Assembly: GCA_029260795.1 (NCBI GenBank)
Contig: JAJDCO010000130.1
Span: forward strand, 124,001 to 188,000
Direction: 5' to 3'
From: Planctomycetota bacterium
Lineage (GTDB): Bacteria > Planctomycetota > OFTM77
DNA length: 64,000 nt
Part shown: in pieces, positions 44,090 through 53,934 of the stretch
Layout: each line of letters starts with the position of its first letter
Numbering within the stretch: position 1 is the stretch's first letter
Made by a program: the position numbers and the translations under genes
Notes under the pieces: generated by a model
Told to the model about the DNA's origin: nothing
Seen by the model: only the letters and a program-made list of their open reading frames with translations
The model's database searches: none

Positions 44090-45004
44090 CTAGAAAGCCT
44101 CGAGAAGGCCAGCTTCCTCGCATTTGGCTCCTGCGAAAACGCGAAGCCAATAGGTTCCCCACGGTAACTTCACAGACTTGTCCCGAAGCCAACGGGCTCG
44201 GGCTTCCGAATAGTCGGACTGGAACTGCTTCTCACGTTGCTGGAGGCGGCGTGCGACGCCTGCGTTTGCAGACCAAAAGACCTTCCTCTTCTTGTTCTTC
44301 TTGGCAGGCGGCGTTTTCGGGCCCGACTCGGGGGATTGAACCAAGACCCGCTTGGCACCCAAGACCGAGGCTCTGTTCTGTCTCCGCCGGGTGCGCGCAC
44401 GGTTCTCGTGCTCTCGAACACGGCGCCGCACCATCAGCTGTGCCTGCCTGGCCGTCTGACCGGATCGAAACAACGGCATGGGTGCACGCCTGAGTCGAAC
44501 GGTGAGTGGCTCCTTACCCCGTTTGGCGAAGAAGACCTCCGGGCGCGGCACGACGAGAACCTCGCCGGGCTCCATCCCGTTCGAGCTCAGACCCGGCCAG
44601 TCTCGGGCAGACTCGACGAGGTCGTCCTTGACCGGATTCGCTTCGATGTAGGCGGCGATGCGAACGGCGTCCTCGAGCGTTTCGACTGGCAGACAATGCG
44701 CGGCGCCTCCATCGAAGAACGAGTCGCTCCTCTTGCGGAATCGATTGACGGCACGGCTGATCAGCCAGTGCGCCCGCTGGAGGAACTCGGGCAAGCGCCC
44801 CTCGACATCCCGGAGCAGCAAGTGCCAGTGATTGGACATCTGAATGACGGCGATGACCTCGATACCCGTCCGCTCGGCGCACAGGGCCAAGACATAGGCA
44901 ACGATCTGAGTCACCTTCGGGTCGGGTCGCAAGAGGTGCTTCCCTTGAAGACATCGGCGCGTCACGAACCACACCTGCCCCGGCACGATACGCCTCGGTA
45001 ACAT
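44090..45004 (-). CDS. REP-associated tyrosine transposase (RAYT, Y1 family)
   Basis: A 304-residue single-strand transposase-like protein. The HUH metal motif is in MSNHWHLLL (His59 and His61) and the nucleophilic Tyr is Y119 in AAYIEANPVKDDLV, the family signature. Early residues (IVPGQVWFVTRRC) match the TnpA-REP fold. About 150 basic C-terminal residues are an extension beyond the minimal Y1 domain. AGGGAGC lies seven bases before the ATG. RAYTs process REP hairpins and usually sit singly among them; copies of a 12-bp repeat flank this one at 43868 and 45417 in the same orientation. It is probably domesticated rather than an insertion sequence. Confidence 0.88.
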   Translation of the reverse strand: MLPRRIVPGQVWFVTRRCLQGKHLLRPDPKVTQIVAYVLALCAERTGIEVIAVIQMSNHWHLLLRDVEGRLPEFLQRAHWLISRAVNRFRKRSDSFFDGGAAHCLPVETLEDAVRIAAYIEANPVKDDLVESARDWPGLSSNGMEPGEVLVVPRPEVFFAKRGKEPLTVRLRRAPMPLFRSGQTARQAQLMVRRRVREHENRARTRRRQNRASVLGAKRVLVQSPESGPKTPPAKKNKKRKVFWSANAGVARRLQQREKQFQSDYSEARARWLRDKSVKLPWGTYWLRVFAGAKCEEAGLLEAF

Positions 45005-45181
45005 GTTGAGCTCCCTAGCTCACCCGTACTCCACGCGACGCGGGCGACCTCCGCCCCAATGATCGACTCGGAGAGTTCGAACGGGTCATCCGAGGAACCA
45101 GTCGCACCAGCGCAGTGGCGGTTACGCGAGATTCTGACGAGCTCGGGTTGAGATGGGCGGGTGGGCGACCTCGAGCGGCCG

Positions 45182-46825
45182 CTACCGGTCTCGAGGAGCA
45201 GCCAACGGAGGGAGTGCCTCCCTGCCCACCCACCCGAGCTGCTCCAGGAAGTTGCTCAGACGTTCCGCCGCGATCCGATGCCCGGCCGCGTTCCAGTGGC
45301 CTTCCGGGTGATAGGTCACGACCCCTTCGGCATGCTGGCGCTTCAGCTCCGGCAGGAGATCCAAGACCTCGATGCTCTGAGCCGCCAGACCCGTGACAAT
45401 GCGATCGCTGAGTCTCTCCGGGGTAAGCGCACGCCCGGAATAGAGGGGCACTCCAGTGACCAGTCGCTCGAACATCTCGGCGTCGACTTGAAGCAGCGCC
45501 GGAATGACGACGACGCAGAGCTTCGCCCCACGCCGAGAGGCGACGCCCTGGATCACTTCGAAGGTGTCGAACACCGCCTCGAAGGCAGCTTCGGCATCCA
45601 CCTCCGGCTTCTCGGCCATCGCTCGGATCATCACGTCGTTGTAGACCAACTCGGGCGAGATCCAGCCCCAGTCCGCGCAGAGGCGTCCGATTGGAATCGA
45701 GCAACGAGCAAAGAGGCTCGAGCCGGATTGCCAGAAGCGCAAGTCACTCAACGCGGCCCAAACGTGCTCCGCATGCCAGCTCCCACGCGGGTAGGACGTG
45801 GGCGGTCGGAATCCGCCCGACTGCAAGCTCTGCCAATAGGTCCGGGCACGAGGGCCGAGACTCTCTTCGAACCCTGCCCCTCCCATGCGCCGGACCGTGC
45901 GCAGCACATCTGAAAGGTCGTTGCCCGCGTAGAAGAATGCGACGATGACGTCGGGGCGAAGGCGCCCGGCTTGCTCCGCCAGCATGAGCCCTTGCTCCAC
46001 GGGGCCGTATCCGGGAACACCGAGGTTGAAGGTGCGGCACCGGACCACGTCCTCCAATCGACGGCCGACTGTCTCCTCGGCCGTCACTCCGAGTCCGAAG
46101 AGAAACGAGTCCCCGATCAGGACGACATGAGGCGGCCCGTCTGCGCGGAGAGGCTCTTCCCACTCGTCGTCTCGAAAACCGGCCGAGTTGATGCGGACTT
46201 CCAGCCCCGCCCAATCCGGATGGGTCATCTGTCCTCGAGCATTCGGCCTCAGCGTCCGCCCGACGATGGGATGTGGTTGGTAAATACCATCCGGGTCGCC
46301 CGAATCATCGACGATGGTTTGAAGCAATGATGGGATAAACGGACTCGCGACCGCATTCGCAATTCCAATCGTCGAGACCGTCACCAGCGATACGAAGGCG
46401 AGCTTTTGAATCCCTCCCCAAAACAGACTGGCCGTGCGGCTCGGCACGGATCGATGGGCAGCCGAAGCGATCGCGAACCAGAGGGCGGAGACGACGCCTG
46501 CCAGGAGAAGAAGGGCCCACAGAGCCGGACGTCCAAACACGCCCACCAGCTCCAGGCCGATGCTTAGAAGCGCAAGGGCTCCGATTGAAGCCAGCGATAT
46601 CGCTCGCCACGGCCGATCGGACGTCTGCTCTGGCTGCTTTCGCGTTCGGTGCTGCCAAAAGGCGAGGACGGCGACCACTCCACTCAGCCCGGTCGCTCCC
46701 AGCAACCAGAGCGGCGCCGAGTCCTTGGTACAGAGCCACGCACCACTGCCGGCGGCTGCCAAGCCGGCGAGCATCGTCAGTCGGTCGAGCCAAAATATCT
46801 GTGAGTAGCGGAGTTGCGTCTTCAT
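45182..46825 (-). CDS. SGNH-hydrolase protein with N-terminal membrane domain
   Basis: A 547-residue protein. The first 190 residues hold four to five membrane helices. The external domain shows VLIGDSFLFGLGV (block I Ser), NLGVPGYGPVEQ (Gly), FFYAGNDLSD (Asn) and YHPEGHWNAAGH, where Glu replaces the usual Asp two residues before His. The arrangement resembles AlgJ/AlgX-like or O-acetyl-transferring SGNH proteins that modify exopolysaccharide. It is divergent from the PQQ-propeller gene. Copy 4 of the 12-bp repeat is inside its coding region. Confidence 0.8.
   Translation of the reverse strand: MKTQLRYSQIFWLDRLTMLAGLAAAGSGAWLCTKDSAPLWLLGATGLSGVVAVLAFWQHRTRKQPEQTSDRPWRAISLASIGALALLSIGLELVGVFGRPALWALLLLAGVVSALWFAIASAAHRSVPSRTASLFWGGIQKLAFVSLVTVSTIGIANAVASPFIPSLLQTIVDDSGDPDGIYQPHPIVGRTLRPNARGQMTHPDWAGLEVRINSAGFRDDEWEEPLRADGPPHVVLIGDSFLFGLGVTAEETVGRRLEDVVRCRTFNLGVPGYGPVEQGLMLAEQAGRLRPDVIVAFFYAGNDLSDVLRTVRRMGGAGFEESLGPRARTYWQSLQSGGFRPPTSYPRGSWHAEHVWAALSDLRFWQSGSSLFARCSIPIGRLCADWGWISPELVYNDVMIRAMAEKPEVDAEAAFEAVFDTFEVIQGVASRRGAKLCVVVIPALLQVDAEMFERLVTGVPLYSGRALTPERLSDRIVTGLAAQSIEVLDLLPELKRQHAEGVVTYHPEGHWNAAGHRIAAERLSNFLEQLGWVGREALPPLAAPRDR
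45417..45428 (+). repeat. 12-bp repeat TCCGGGGTAAGC, copy 4
   Basis: Inside the membrane SGNH gene, antisense to it, where its complement encodes L-T-P-E. It lies 413 bases upstream of the RAYT start. Confidence 0.6.
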
Positions 46826-47063
46826 GCTGGGGCTCCAGATCGTCCCTTGAGCATACCGTCAACACCGAGATCGCGCTGGAAGTTTCTCGGCTCGAGAGGA
46901 TCCGGCCTTCTGGCCGCATCCGTTCCAGAATGTGCGGGTACCGCCTACCCGGGAGACTGGGTTGGAGAGTCGGAGCCGGAGCGTCACAATGGGTCGATGA
47001 GGCTCGGAGCGTTCGATCGCTCTCGCATCGATGGTGTCGGACTGGGAACCCTGGGAGACTCTC

Positions 47064-48416
47064 GTGATTCCGAAGCGCTTGCCCCTCGCCTTCGCGTTCA
47101 TGACGGCTTGGATGCCTCTCACGGAGGCGGATGACACGCACACCGCTCGCTGGCCGTCCTTCCGGGGCCAGCAGGCCGAAGGAATCTCCGAAGGCTGGCG
47201 GCTGCCGACCGACTGGAGCGTCGAGACCGGCGAGGGTATCCGCTGGAGCCGCGCTGTCCTGGGACTGGCGCACTCCAGTCCCATCGTCTGGGACAGCCGG
47301 ATCTTCGTCGTCACGGCCGTCTCCCTCGACGGAGAAGCCGAGCTCAAGATCGGGCTCTATGGATCGGGAGATGCCGTCGAGGAGGAATCCTCCAACCGCT
47401 TCTTGCTCCTGTGCTTCGATCGAGAGACGGGCGCTCTCCTCTGGGAGCGCACGCTCCGCGAAGGCGTACCGCGGGCGAAACGCCATCCGAAAGCGACACA
47501 CGCCAACACGACTCCCTGCACCGACGGGCGCTCGCTCGTGACCTTTCTCGGCTCCGAAGGGCTCTACTGCCATTCCCTCGAAGGCGAGCTCCTCTGGGAG
47601 CGCGACCTCGGAGTGCTCGACGTCGGAGCGCCCGGCTACGCCGACCCGAAGTACCAGTGGGGCTACGCCAGCTCACCGGTGCTGCACGGCGACCACATCT
47701 TCATCCAATGTGACCAGCAGCAAGGCTCCTACGTCGCGGCGCTCGACCTCAGCAATGGAGAAACCGTCTGGCGCACGGACCGCGACGAGCTCCCGACCTG
47801 GGGAACGCCCACGGTCATCACCCAGGGCTCCACGCCCCAGCTCGTCCTGAACGGCTTCCAGCACATTGGCGGCTACGACCTCGAGACCGGTGCTCCCTTG
47901 TGGTGGATGCACGGCGGCGGCGACGTTCCGGTGCCGACCCCGGTCGCCTGGCGGAACCTCGTCTTCATCACCAACGCCCATGGTCGTCAGTCGCCGGTCT
48001 ACGCCATCCCGATCGAGGCGCGTGGCGCCCTGTCGACGGAGCCCGAGTCCGCAGACCTCGCCTGGAGCCACACGAAGCGAGGCAACTACATGCAAACTCC
48101 CCTCGTGTATCGTGACCTGCTGTACACCTGCCACGACACGGGCGTGCTGAGCTGCTATCGAGCGGCAACCGGTGAGCTTCTCTATCGCGAGAGACTCGGC
48201 GAGGGTCGCACGGCCTACACCGCTTCGCCGGTGGCCGGTGACGGCAAGATTTTCGTGACCAGCGAGGAAGGCGACGTGCACATTCTCGCGGCCGGAGAGA
48301 CCTTCGCACCATTGGCTCACAACCGACTCGGCGAGTCGTGCTTGGCGAGCCCGGCCATCGCGCGCGGGAGCCTCTTCTTCCGCACGCGCGGCCAGCTGAT
48401 CGCCGTCGGAGACTAG
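47064..48416 (+). CDS. Secreted PQQ-type beta-propeller protein
   Basis: A 450-residue protein with repeated blades (DRETGALLWERTL, LDLSNGETVWRTD, YDLETGAPLWWMHG, YRAATGELLYRERL), typical of the PQQ-repeat/WD40-like fold. Its short signal is IPKRLPLAFAFMTAWMPLTEAD. I chose the GTG with GGGAGA seven bases upstream; an in-frame ATG 33 bases earlier would place charged residues ahead of the signal. No PQQ-dehydrogenase catalytic residues are recognised, so it is likely a binding or scaffold propeller. The stop is shared as CTAG with the convergent aminopeptidase. Confidence 0.83.
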   Translation: MIPKRLPLAFAFMTAWMPLTEADDTHTARWPSFRGQQAEGISEGWRLPTDWSVETGEGIRWSRAVLGLAHSSPIVWDSRIFVVTAVSLDGEAELKIGLYGSGDAVEEESSNRFLLLCFDRETGALLWERTLREGVPRAKRHPKATHANTTPCTDGRSLVTFLGSEGLYCHSLEGELLWERDLGVLDVGAPGYADPKYQWGYASSPVLHGDHIFIQCDQQQGSYVAALDLSNGETVWRTDRDELPTWGTPTVITQGSTPQLVLNGFQHIGGYDLETGAPLWWMHGGGDVPVPTPVAWRNLVFITNAHGRQSPVYAIPIEARGALSTEPESADLAWSHTKRGNYMQTPLVYRDLLYTCHDTGVLSCYRAATGELLYRERLGEGRTAYTASPVAGDGKIFVTSEEGDVHILAAGETFAPLAHNRLGESCLASPAIARGSLFFRTRGQLIAVGD

Positions 48417-50191
48417 CGCGCTTCGAGGCGGGTGACCTCGCCCGGCTCGAGCTCCTGGGCCAGCTCCTGCCGAATGCGCGAACGATATGTCTCGAGCCAC
48501 TCGCGCTCCGAGGACTCCAGCAACGCCTCATCGATCAGATCGTCCTCGAGCGGGATGAAGGTCAACGGATCGAACCGGAGCCACTGGCGCTGCGCTTCGT
48601 CGACGTGATCTTCGACGATCAAGTAGAGGTTCTCAATGCGGATGCCGCCCCAGCCTTCGCGGTAGTAACCCGGCTCGATCGAGGTCACCATTCCGGCCGC
48701 CAACGGCGTCGCGGCGAAGGGCTTCCGTCGCAGGTCTGAGATCGCGAACGGCCCTTCGTGAACGTTCAGAAAGCTGCCGACTCCGTGCCCTGTGCCGTGG
48801 TCGTAGTCGAGACCGACACGCCAGAGGGGCGTCCGCGTCACCGCATCCAGTGACGCTCCCGGCGTTCCCGCCGGAAAGAGCTGTGCGGCGCAGGCGATGT
48901 GGCACTTGAGCACCAGCGTGTACAGGCGCTTCTGTTCCGCATCCGGCGTCCCCACCACCAGCGTCCGCGTGTCATCCGTCGTCCCGCCGCCATTCTGCGT
49001 TCCCGAATCGATTAGGAAGAACTCTCCTGACCGAAGCGGTGTCTCGTCCGCGTTGCCGTAGTGCGGCAGCGCGCTGTGGTCTCCGGCGGCGGAGATGGTC
49101 CGGAAGCTGAGGCCCCAGTAGCTCTCCATCGCCGCATAGCGGGCCTCGAGATGCTCGAGAAAGGACCGCTCGGTGATGGTCGCTCCGGACGCGAGCTCGT
49201 CTCGCAACCACCACAGGGCACGGGTCTTCGCCGCGCTGGCTCGACGGTTGGCGCGACGCATCCCTTCCTGCTCCGCCGCCGTCTTGCGAGCCTTGGTCGC
49301 CTCGAGCGGGCTGGCGCCCGCGCGCAGACGAGCCCCGCTCGCCACGAGCAGCTGCTCGACGCCGCGCGTGACTCCTTCGGGATCGACCAGGACCCGACGT
49401 TGGGCACTGGCCTGGGCGAGGAACTCCCGGAAGCTGTCGTACGGGGCGAAGACCACGCCCTCGAGCTCCGCACTGTCCGGACGCCGCTCGTCTCCTCCAT
49501 GGACAAAGACCCGAACCTCGTTCGAGTCGATCCAGGCGTACCCCTCGAAGATGGGATTGAACGGAACGTCGTCTCGGGACCGGCAGTTGAGAAGCCAGGC
49601 GAGTTGATCGAGCTTCACGACGACCATCGCCTCGGCACCGGCGGCGGCGAGATCCGAGCGCACGGCGGCGATCTTCTCCTTCACAGTGCGGCCCGTCCAG
49701 GACGGGTCCACGGCCACGAGCCGCGTCTTCGTCGGAGCGGGGCGGTCCTTCCAGACGCGATCGACGAGGTCCTCTGCCTGGGGTCGAAGCTCGCCCTGTC
49801 CGGCCGCGACCGCTTCCTCGAGCGCCTCGGCGAAGCCGATCGACACCACCCACGGGTCGAAGCCGACCGCGGCGCCGCTTACCCCGGAGGTTCTAAGGTA
49901 CTCCAGCGTCGAGAGTTGGCCCGGGCTCCCGACCCGGCTGAGGGAGATGCCTGTCCCCGAGAGCTCTTGAGCCGCCTGCACGTGATACCGTCCGTCCGCA
50001 AAGAGCCACGCCTCGTCGAGACCGACCACCAGGTCTCCCGCCGAGCCCGTGAATCCCGAGAGCCAGGGGCGCCGCAGGCGCCAAGGAGGCGGGTACTCGC
50101 TGAGGTGCTCGTCGCTGCTGGGAACCAGGTAGTGGGTCAAGCCCTCGGCACGGAGCTGGGCTCGCAAGGCGGTCAATCGGTCGGCATTCAT
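48413..50191 (-). CDS. Xaa-Pro aminopeptidase (M24B)
   Basis: A 592-residue protein of the long, eukaryotic-type APP1 form: two creatinase-like N-terminal domains, then the pita-bread domain. Metal ligands are visible in FLIDSGTQNG (Asp), TTDDTRTLVVG (Asp), GTGHGVGSFLNVHEGP (His), SIEPGYY (Glu) and IRIENLY (Glu). It removes N-terminal residues before proline and is probably cytosolic. I chose the ATG with CAGGAGA upstream; the frame continues 78 bases further back without homology. Copy 5 of the 12-bp repeat encodes T-S-G-V-S-G in a loop of the N-terminal domain. Confidence 0.93.
   Translation of the reverse strand: MNADRLTALRAQLRAEGLTHYLVPSSDEHLSEYPPPWRLRRPWLSGFTGSAGDLVVGLDEAWLFADGRYHVQAAQELSGTGISLSRVGSPGQLSTLEYLRTSGVSGAAVGFDPWVVSIGFAEALEEAVAAGQGELRPQAEDLVDRVWKDRPAPTKTRLVAVDPSWTGRTVKEKIAAVRSDLAAAGAEAMVVVKLDQLAWLLNCRSRDDVPFNPIFEGYAWIDSNEVRVFVHGGDERRPDSAELEGVVFAPYDSFREFLAQASAQRRVLVDPEGVTRGVEQLLVASGARLRAGASPLEATKARKTAAEQEGMRRANRRASAAKTRALWWLRDELASGATITERSFLEHLEARYAAMESYWGLSFRTISAAGDHSALPHYGNADETPLRSGEFFLIDSGTQNGGGTTDDTRTLVVGTPDAEQKRLYTLVLKCHIACAAQLFPAGTPGASLDAVTRTPLWRVGLDYDHGTGHGVGSFLNVHEGPFAISDLRRKPFAATPLAAGMVTSIEPGYYREGWGGIRIENLYLIVEDHVDEAQRQWLRFDPLTFIPLEDDLIDEALLESSEREWLETYRSRIRQELAQELEPGEVTRLEAR
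49877..49888 (-). repeat. 12-bp repeat TCCGGGGTAAGC, copy 5
   Basis: The only copy on the minus strand, in the aminopeptidase coding sequence. Confidence 0.6.
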
Positions 50192-50412
50192 CTCGGATCG
50201 GTCTCCTGTCGAAAGGCCCGCGAATTCGGGGCGGGTCGCGCCATGAGTCTGAGGCTCCTGACGGGCCACCGATTCTGCGTCACTCGATTCCGATCGTCGA
50301 GGACCAAGGGCGGAAGCCCGATCGAATCGTCTACCGGCCGCGCCTTGGCCGCCGTATCCTGTTCACCCTCGCCGATCGCGTTTCACTCCTCCCGAAAACC
50401 ACAGAGGTGCCC

Positions 50413-53400
50413 ATGATCTCGAAACATCGCACTCTCGTCGCAACTCTCGGACTGCTCGCCTTCTCCCTCGGTGACGGAGTGCGAGCCGACAGCGATGAAG
50501 TCCAAGAGACGCTGCTCCTCCAGAGCCCGAGCGTCTCCGGCCAAGACGTCGTCTTCGTCTACGCCCAGGATCTCTGGGTCGTTTCCCGGAGTGGCGGCGT
50601 CGCCCGTCGCCTCACCAGCAACTCCGGTGTCGAGACCTCACCCCACATCAGCCCGGACGGACAATGGGTCGCGTTTACCGGGCAGTACGACGGCAACTCC
50701 GATGTCTACGTCATGCCGATCGAGGGCGGCCCTCCGCAGCGGTTGACTTGGCACCCGGCAGGTGACGGCGTCGTCGATTGGCATCCCGACGGATCGCGCA
50801 TCCTCTTCCGCAGCTCCCGCGATTCCTTGGCTCCCGTACAGCAGCTCTTCCTCGTCGACGCCCACGACCCAAAGGGCTTGCCCGAAAAGCTGCCGTTGCC
50901 GAAGGTCGCCCATGCCCGCTTCGACGCCGACGCCAGCCATATCGCCTACACCTCGGTCCGCGACGCCTTCGGCACCTGGAAGCGCTATCGCGGTGGACGC
51001 ACGCCCGCCGTCTGGATCTACGATCGCGCCACGCACGAGGTCGAGGTCGTCCCCCATGTGAACGCGAGCGATACCTACCCCACTTGGCTGGACGGCCAGG
51101 TCTACTTCGCCTCCGATCGCGACGACCAGATGAACCTCTATCGATATGCGCCGGGATCGGGCAGCGTCGAGCAGCTCACTCACTTCCAGGACTTCGACAT
51201 CCGCAGCCTCAGCGCCGGCGGCGGCGCGCTCGCCTTCGAGCAGGCCGGAGCCATTCATCTCTACGACCCGGACACCCAGGCGACGGAGCGGCTCAGCATC
51301 GAGGTCCGGTCCGACGGGCTCGCCGCACGTGCCCACTGGAAAACCGTCACCGGCTCCGTCCGGGGCGCTTCGATCGCTCCCAACGGTCAGCGCGCCGTCT
51401 TCGAAGCACGCGGAGAGATCATCACGCTGCCCCGTGAGCACGGCGATCCTCGCAATCTGACGCAGTCACCGGGTGTCCACGATCGCAGCCCGGCTTGGTC
51501 GCCCGACGGCAAGCAGATCGCCTGGTTCAGCGACGCGAGTGGTGAGTACCAGCTCATGGTCGGTGACCGACTCGGCGTCGACGAGCCCAAGTCGTTCGAC
51601 CTCGGTCAGGACGACGCGACCGGCGGCTTCTACTACGATCCGATCTGGAGTCCGGACGGAAAGCACCTGCTCTTCAGCGACAAGTTCAATCGCCTCGCCA
51701 CCGTCACCCTCGAGACCGGCACGGTCACCGAAGTGGCTCGCATTCAAGGATCCCTCGGCGTTCTCCGCCCCACCGCCCGCTGGTCACCCGACTCGAAGTG
51801 GATCGCCTTCGAGAATCGGAACCCGCTCACGCTCTACGACCACGTCGCTCTCTTCGAGGTGGCGACCGGCGAGATCACCTCGGTGACCGACGACTTCGCG
51901 GCGGCCGGCTCGCCGGCCTTCTCGGCGGACAACAAGCACCTGTTCTTCTTCGCCTCCGTCGACATCGGGCCCTCGCAGTTCGGCCTCGACATGAGCGCCA
52001 ACTCCGGCGACTTCTCCGGCAGCCTCTACGTGGCCGTTCTTCAAAAGGATGGTGCGAACCCTCTCGCGCCACGGAGTGACGAGGCCGTCGAAGGGGAGAA
52101 GAAGGAGGAAGAGAAAGAGGAGAAGAAGGAGGAAGACTCCGACTCGGAAGCCGTTGAGGAGGCCGACGCCGACAGCGAAGGCGGCGAGGAGTCGAAGAAG
52201 GACGCCGAGACCAAGAAGGCCGGCAAGGACCTCCCCGCGATCGATCTCGAGGATCTCGATCAGCGCATTCTCGCGCTACCGGCCGACAGCGGACGCCTGG
52301 GTGGACTCGAGGTCGTCGGCCAGAAGCTGCTTTTCATCAGCTTTCCCCAAGGGGGCGAGGTGGCACTGAAGAGCTTCGACTTCGAGAAGCGCAAGACGGA
52401 CACCGTCGCGACCGGAGTCAACGGCTTCAGCGTTTCGGCCGACGGCAAGTGGATGCTCACGGCGGCCGGAGGCAAGTTCGAGATCCGCAACGCTGCCGGC
52501 AAGGACGCCAAGGCGCTCGCGATCGATAACGTCCGCGTCAAAGTCGACCCGGCCGTCGAGTGGCCTCAAGCGCTACGCGAGGTCTGGCGCATCCAACGGG
52601 ACTACTTCTACGACCCGAACATGCACGGCGTCGACTGGGACGCGATGTGGAACCGCTGGTCGACTTTCCTGCCTCACGTTCAGCACCGAGATGATCTCAA
52701 TTTGATCATCGGTGAGCTGATCGGTGAGCTCGCCTGCGGTCACAACTACCGCGGCGGCGGCGAGCGTCCGAGCGCTCCTCAAGGCGTGTCCGTCGGACTA
52801 CTGGGCGCAGACTGGGTGGCCTCCGACGGACGCTATCGTCTCGAGCGCATCTATCGCGGTCAGAACTGGAACCCCAGCTTGCGCGCGCCGCTCACCGAGC
52901 CGGGTGTTCAGGCGAACGAAGGGGACTACCTGATCTCGGTCAACGGACGTCCCGTCACGGCGGACGACAATCTGTTCGAGGTGTTCGAGAACACGGCCGG
53001 CAATCAGGTCTCCTTGAATCTGTCGGCCCGGTCCGACGGTGAGGAGGCCCGCACCATGACGGTCGTCCCCGTCGCCAGTGACGGCTCGCTGCGACGCCTC
53101 TCGTGGATCGAGGGCAACCGACGACGCGTCGAAGAGCGCTCGGGAGGACGCCTCGCCTACATCTACATGCCCAACACCTCCACCCAGGGACAGGCCGCCT
53201 TCGACCGCGACTTCTACAGCCAGCTGCACAAGCAAGGCGTCGTGCTCGACGAGCGATACAACGGCGGCGGCAAGGTCGCGGACTACGTGATCGAGGTCCT
53301 CTCGCGCGAGGTGATGTCGTTCTGGATGAACCGGGAGCAATGGGTCGGTCGGTCACCTTTCGGCACGATCGAAGGACCCAAGGTCATGGTGATCAACGAG

Positions 53401-53751
53401 TCGGCCGGCTCGGGTGGTGACTGGATGCCGTGGTCTTTCCAGAATCGTCAGGTCGGTCCCTTGGTGGGCACACGGACCTGGGGCGGATTGGTCGGCATCT
53501 CGGGCTACCCACCGCTCATGGATGGCGGATTCATCACCGCCGCCAACTTCGGCGTCATGGACTCCCAGGGCAACTGGGCAGTCGAGAACGTCGGGGTCGC
53601 TCCGGACTACGAGGTGATCGAGTATCCCAAGTCCATCATCGAGAAGGGCGCCGACCCGCAGCTCGACAAGGCGATCGACTTAGCCCTCGAGGCTCTCGAG
53701 TCGAACCCGCCGCGAGCGTTGCCGACCTACTCGCCTCCCGCCAAGCGCTGA
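50413..53751 (+). CDS. Tricorn-like protease
   Basis: A 1112-residue protein with a signal peptide (TLVATLGLLAFSLGDGVRAD). Two N-terminal propellers (ISPDGQWVAFTG, SPDGKQIAWFSD, SPDSKWIAFEN) gate a C-terminal S41-type protease. Catalytic elements: GELACGHNYRGGG (His), a PDZ domain around YLISVNGRPVTADDN, and NESAGSGGDWMPW (Ser), followed by RTWGGLVGI. Tricorn trims peptides from larger proteases; this secreted version would act in the periplasm or outside. Around residues 555-605 an insert rich in Lys and Glu (GEKKEEEKEEKKEED) separates the propellers from the core. The ATG after AGAGGTG is the start. A strong terminator follows. Confidence 0.93.
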   Translation: MISKHRTLVATLGLLAFSLGDGVRADSDEVQETLLLQSPSVSGQDVVFVYAQDLWVVSRSGGVARRLTSNSGVETSPHISPDGQWVAFTGQYDGNSDVYVMPIEGGPPQRLTWHPAGDGVVDWHPDGSRILFRSSRDSLAPVQQLFLVDAHDPKGLPEKLPLPKVAHARFDADASHIAYTSVRDAFGTWKRYRGGRTPAVWIYDRATHEVEVVPHVNASDTYPTWLDGQVYFASDRDDQMNLYRYAPGSGSVEQLTHFQDFDIRSLSAGGGALAFEQAGAIHLYDPDTQATERLSIEVRSDGLAARAHWKTVTGSVRGASIAPNGQRAVFEARGEIITLPREHGDPRNLTQSPGVHDRSPAWSPDGKQIAWFSDASGEYQLMVGDRLGVDEPKSFDLGQDDATGGFYYDPIWSPDGKHLLFSDKFNRLATVTLETGTVTEVARIQGSLGVLRPTARWSPDSKWIAFENRNPLTLYDHVALFEVATGEITSVTDDFAAAGSPAFSADNKHLFFFASVDIGPSQFGLDMSANSGDFSGSLYVAVLQKDGANPLAPRSDEAVEGEKKEEEKEEKKEEDSDSEAVEEADADSEGGEESKKDAETKKAGKDLPAIDLEDLDQRILALPADSGRLGGLEVVGQKLLFISFPQGGEVALKSFDFEKRKTDTVATGVNGFSVSADGKWMLTAAGGKFEIRNAAGKDAKALAIDNVRVKVDPAVEWPQALREVWRIQRDYFYDPNMHGVDWDAMWNRWSTFLPHVQHRDDLNLIIGELIGELACGHNYRGGGERPSAPQGVSVGLLGADWVASDGRYRLERIYRGQNWNPSLRAPLTEPGVQANEGDYLISVNGRPVTADDNLFEVFENTAGNQVSLNLSARSDGEEARTMTVVPVASDGSLRRLSWIEGNRRRVEERSGGRLAYIYMPNTSTQGQAAFDRDFYSQLHKQGVVLDERYNGGGKVADYVIEVLSREVMSFWMNREQWVGRSPFGTIEGPKVMVINESAGSGGDWMPWSFQNRQVGPLVGTRTWGGLVGISGYPPLMDGGFITAANFGVMDSQGNWAVENVGVAPDYEVIEYPKSIIEKGADPQLDKAIDLALEALESNPPRALPTYSPPAKR

Positions 53752-53758
53752 TGCTTCC

Positions 53759-53789
53759 GGCCGGGCGCTCCTCCTCGGAGCGCCCGGCC
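53759..53789 (+). terminator. Intrinsic terminator of the tricorn gene
   Basis: A perfect 13-bp stem, GGCCGGGCGCTCC with GGAGCGCCCGGCC, closes a five-base loop and is followed by TCTTTCT. It starts eight bases after the stop. Confidence 0.85.
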
Positions 53790-53934
53790 TCTTTCTCACT
53801 CAGCGAGCCCGCCAGGATTTCCTCGGTGAATCCGCGGGTGCTTCGGCAAGATACTCTCGTCGGGGCCGCAAGAGCGGGACTCGTGGCCGTCACCGGACCG
53901 AGGCCTCGCGGACTCCCTGGGGAACCATCCACGC

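Noticed and set aside
44090-45004. Insertion sequence of the IS200/IS605 type
   Set aside because: The HUH and Tyr motifs belong to the Y1 group, but there is no TnpB, no IS ends, and the C-terminal extension and single-copy context fit a RAYT better.
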